The position numbers and the translations under genes are program-made. Shown piece by piece: positions 63,452 through 64,000 of a DNA stretch of 64,000 bases. The notes beneath the pieces were generated by a model. That model was not told the origin of the DNA and ran no database searches. It saw only the letters and a list, made by a program, of their open reading frames with translations. The stretch spans positions 372,001-436,000 of the forward strand of contig CANMUP010000001.1 of assembly GCA_947501105.1 (NCBI GenBank), written 5' to 3'. Position 1 is the stretch's first letter. Each line of letters starts with the position of its first letter. The stretch comes from an uncultured Flaviramulus sp. GTDB taxonomy: Bacteria > Bacteroidota > Bacteroidia > Flavobacteriales > Flavobacteriaceae.

Positions 63452-64000
63452 TTATTTTCTTCTTCGCTTTCTAATAAAAATATAAGCAGTTATACCAACA
63501 ATTAATAAGGGCCAAATGTTAATGAGAACAATAATAAAAGCCTCAATAAAAAACCAACCATTTGAAACGCCTTCTTTTGATTTGTCTAAAAACGTTTTGG
63601 TATAATTTTCTGGCTCTTCAACGTAATCAACAGATTCATATAAATCTATTTGAATAGTGCTAAAGGAAACTTTATTAGTAAGATATTTTAACCGTCCTTG
63701 GGCAGATTCTATTTCTTCTTGAATGATGCGTAATTTGTCTTCTGTTTTTAAAATGTCTTCAACCGTTTTAGCGTTTTTTCGCAGGATACTTTCATAACGT
63801 GCTTTTACCTCCAGTTTTGTTTTTAATCTTGTTTCTAAGTCTATGTATTCTTCAGTAACATCTTTCGTTGTAATATTTTCATATTCCACAAAGTCGACAA
63901 CTGCATTAACAGAATCCATGACTATATCAAAATACTTTTGTGGCACTTTTATAGTAAATCTATTTTCTTTTTTATAAAGATCGTTTTGAAACCTTAAATC
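63452..64000 (-). CDS. DUF4349 protein, N-terminus cut by the window edge
   Basis: 183 codons are visible. The reading frame is open to the right edge (the GTG at 63946 is internal, preceded by RFTIKV). The visible part has a region like DUF4349 (VPQKYFDIVMDSVNAVVDF), a long coiled coil (ETRLKTKLEVKARYESIL to EIESAQGRLKYLTNKV), then SFSTIQIDLYE and two adjacent hydrophobic stretches near the C-terminus ending in RKRRRK. It should be a membrane protein with a large extracytoplasmic domain, possibly a lipoprotein at its missing start. Confidence 0.85.
   Translation of the reverse strand, partial: DLRFQNDLYKKENRFTIKVPQKYFDIVMDSVNAVVDFVEYENITTKDVTEEYIDLETRLKTKLEVKARYESILRKNAKTVEDILKTEDKLRIIQEEIESAQGRLKYLTNKVSFSTIQIDLYESVDYVEEPENYTKTFLDKSKEGVSNGWFFIEAFIIVLINIWPLLIVGITAYIFIRKRRRK

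Overview
The window reads as a chromosomal segment from a marine-type member of the family Flavobacteriaceae (Bacteroidota). The DNA is AT-rich and the codon use is A/T-ending. Ribosome binding sites are weak or absent, and several promoters fit the Bacteroidota pattern TTTG - 17 to 19 bases - TAnnTTTG. The gene content is typical of the group: TonB-linked outer-membrane proteins, LytS/LytTR regulators, many lipoproteins, and a yceD-rpmF-fabH-accB-accC cluster. I cannot name the species from sequence alone.

Layout. Positions 1-2553 hold a truncated universal stress protein and a cation:proton antiporter with an RCK-like domain. Positions 2558-9675 (minus strand) are a glycogen cluster (glgA-glgC-glgB) with a GH31 alpha-glucosidase behind it. 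Positions 10029-17217 (plus) hold an outer-membrane receptor-like protein, a LytS/LytTR pair, then a TPR sensor kinase with a NarL-type regulator. lepA (17240-19036) is followed by a tightly overlapping four-gene operon (19137-21669): an Lgt-like membrane protein, a radical SAM enzyme with extra cysteine clusters, and two duplicated tiny membrane proteins. Next come a DUF4345 protein, dusB, a secreted S41-like peptidase, an FtsX-type permease, rbfA and methylmalonyl-CoA epimerase.

Positions 26934-34350 are an integrated mobile element of about 7.4 kb. It sits in the 3' end of a CAT-anticodon tRNA gene and is bounded by a perfect 34-bp direct repeat. Its right half (minus strand) carries a tyrosine integrase, an excisionase-like HTH protein, an HUH replication initiator, two small or unknown proteins and a MORN-repeat lipoprotein. 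Its left half (plus strand) is a three-gene cargo: a membrane-anchored coiled-coil protein, an HNH nuclease-like protein and a protein whose C-terminus resembles abortive-infection proteins. I regard this cargo as a candidate undescribed defence module. The repeat ends exactly inside the tRNA terminator hairpin, and the element supplies a matching replacement arm.

After the island come a serine hydrolase, a membrane AraC-type regulator, a secreted TPR protein and a small PID-CTERM-like protein. Then follow ribE, pdxA and the fatty-acid cluster; a sulfatase, an FAD oxidoreductase and a Gre-like protein; an ABC ATPase; prolyl oligopeptidase; an M28 peptidase; an MG2/plug-domain protein; asd, mscL, alr and tdk; an unknown acidic protein; rsmI; an alkaline phosphatase; a uracil-DNA glycosylase-like protein; an inositol-phosphatase family enzyme; an APH-like kinase; and a truncated DUF4349 protein. 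Three intergenic sites (14219-14402, 23161-23270, 59041-59152) hold short structured repeats that look like one or two dispersed REP/MITE-like families.
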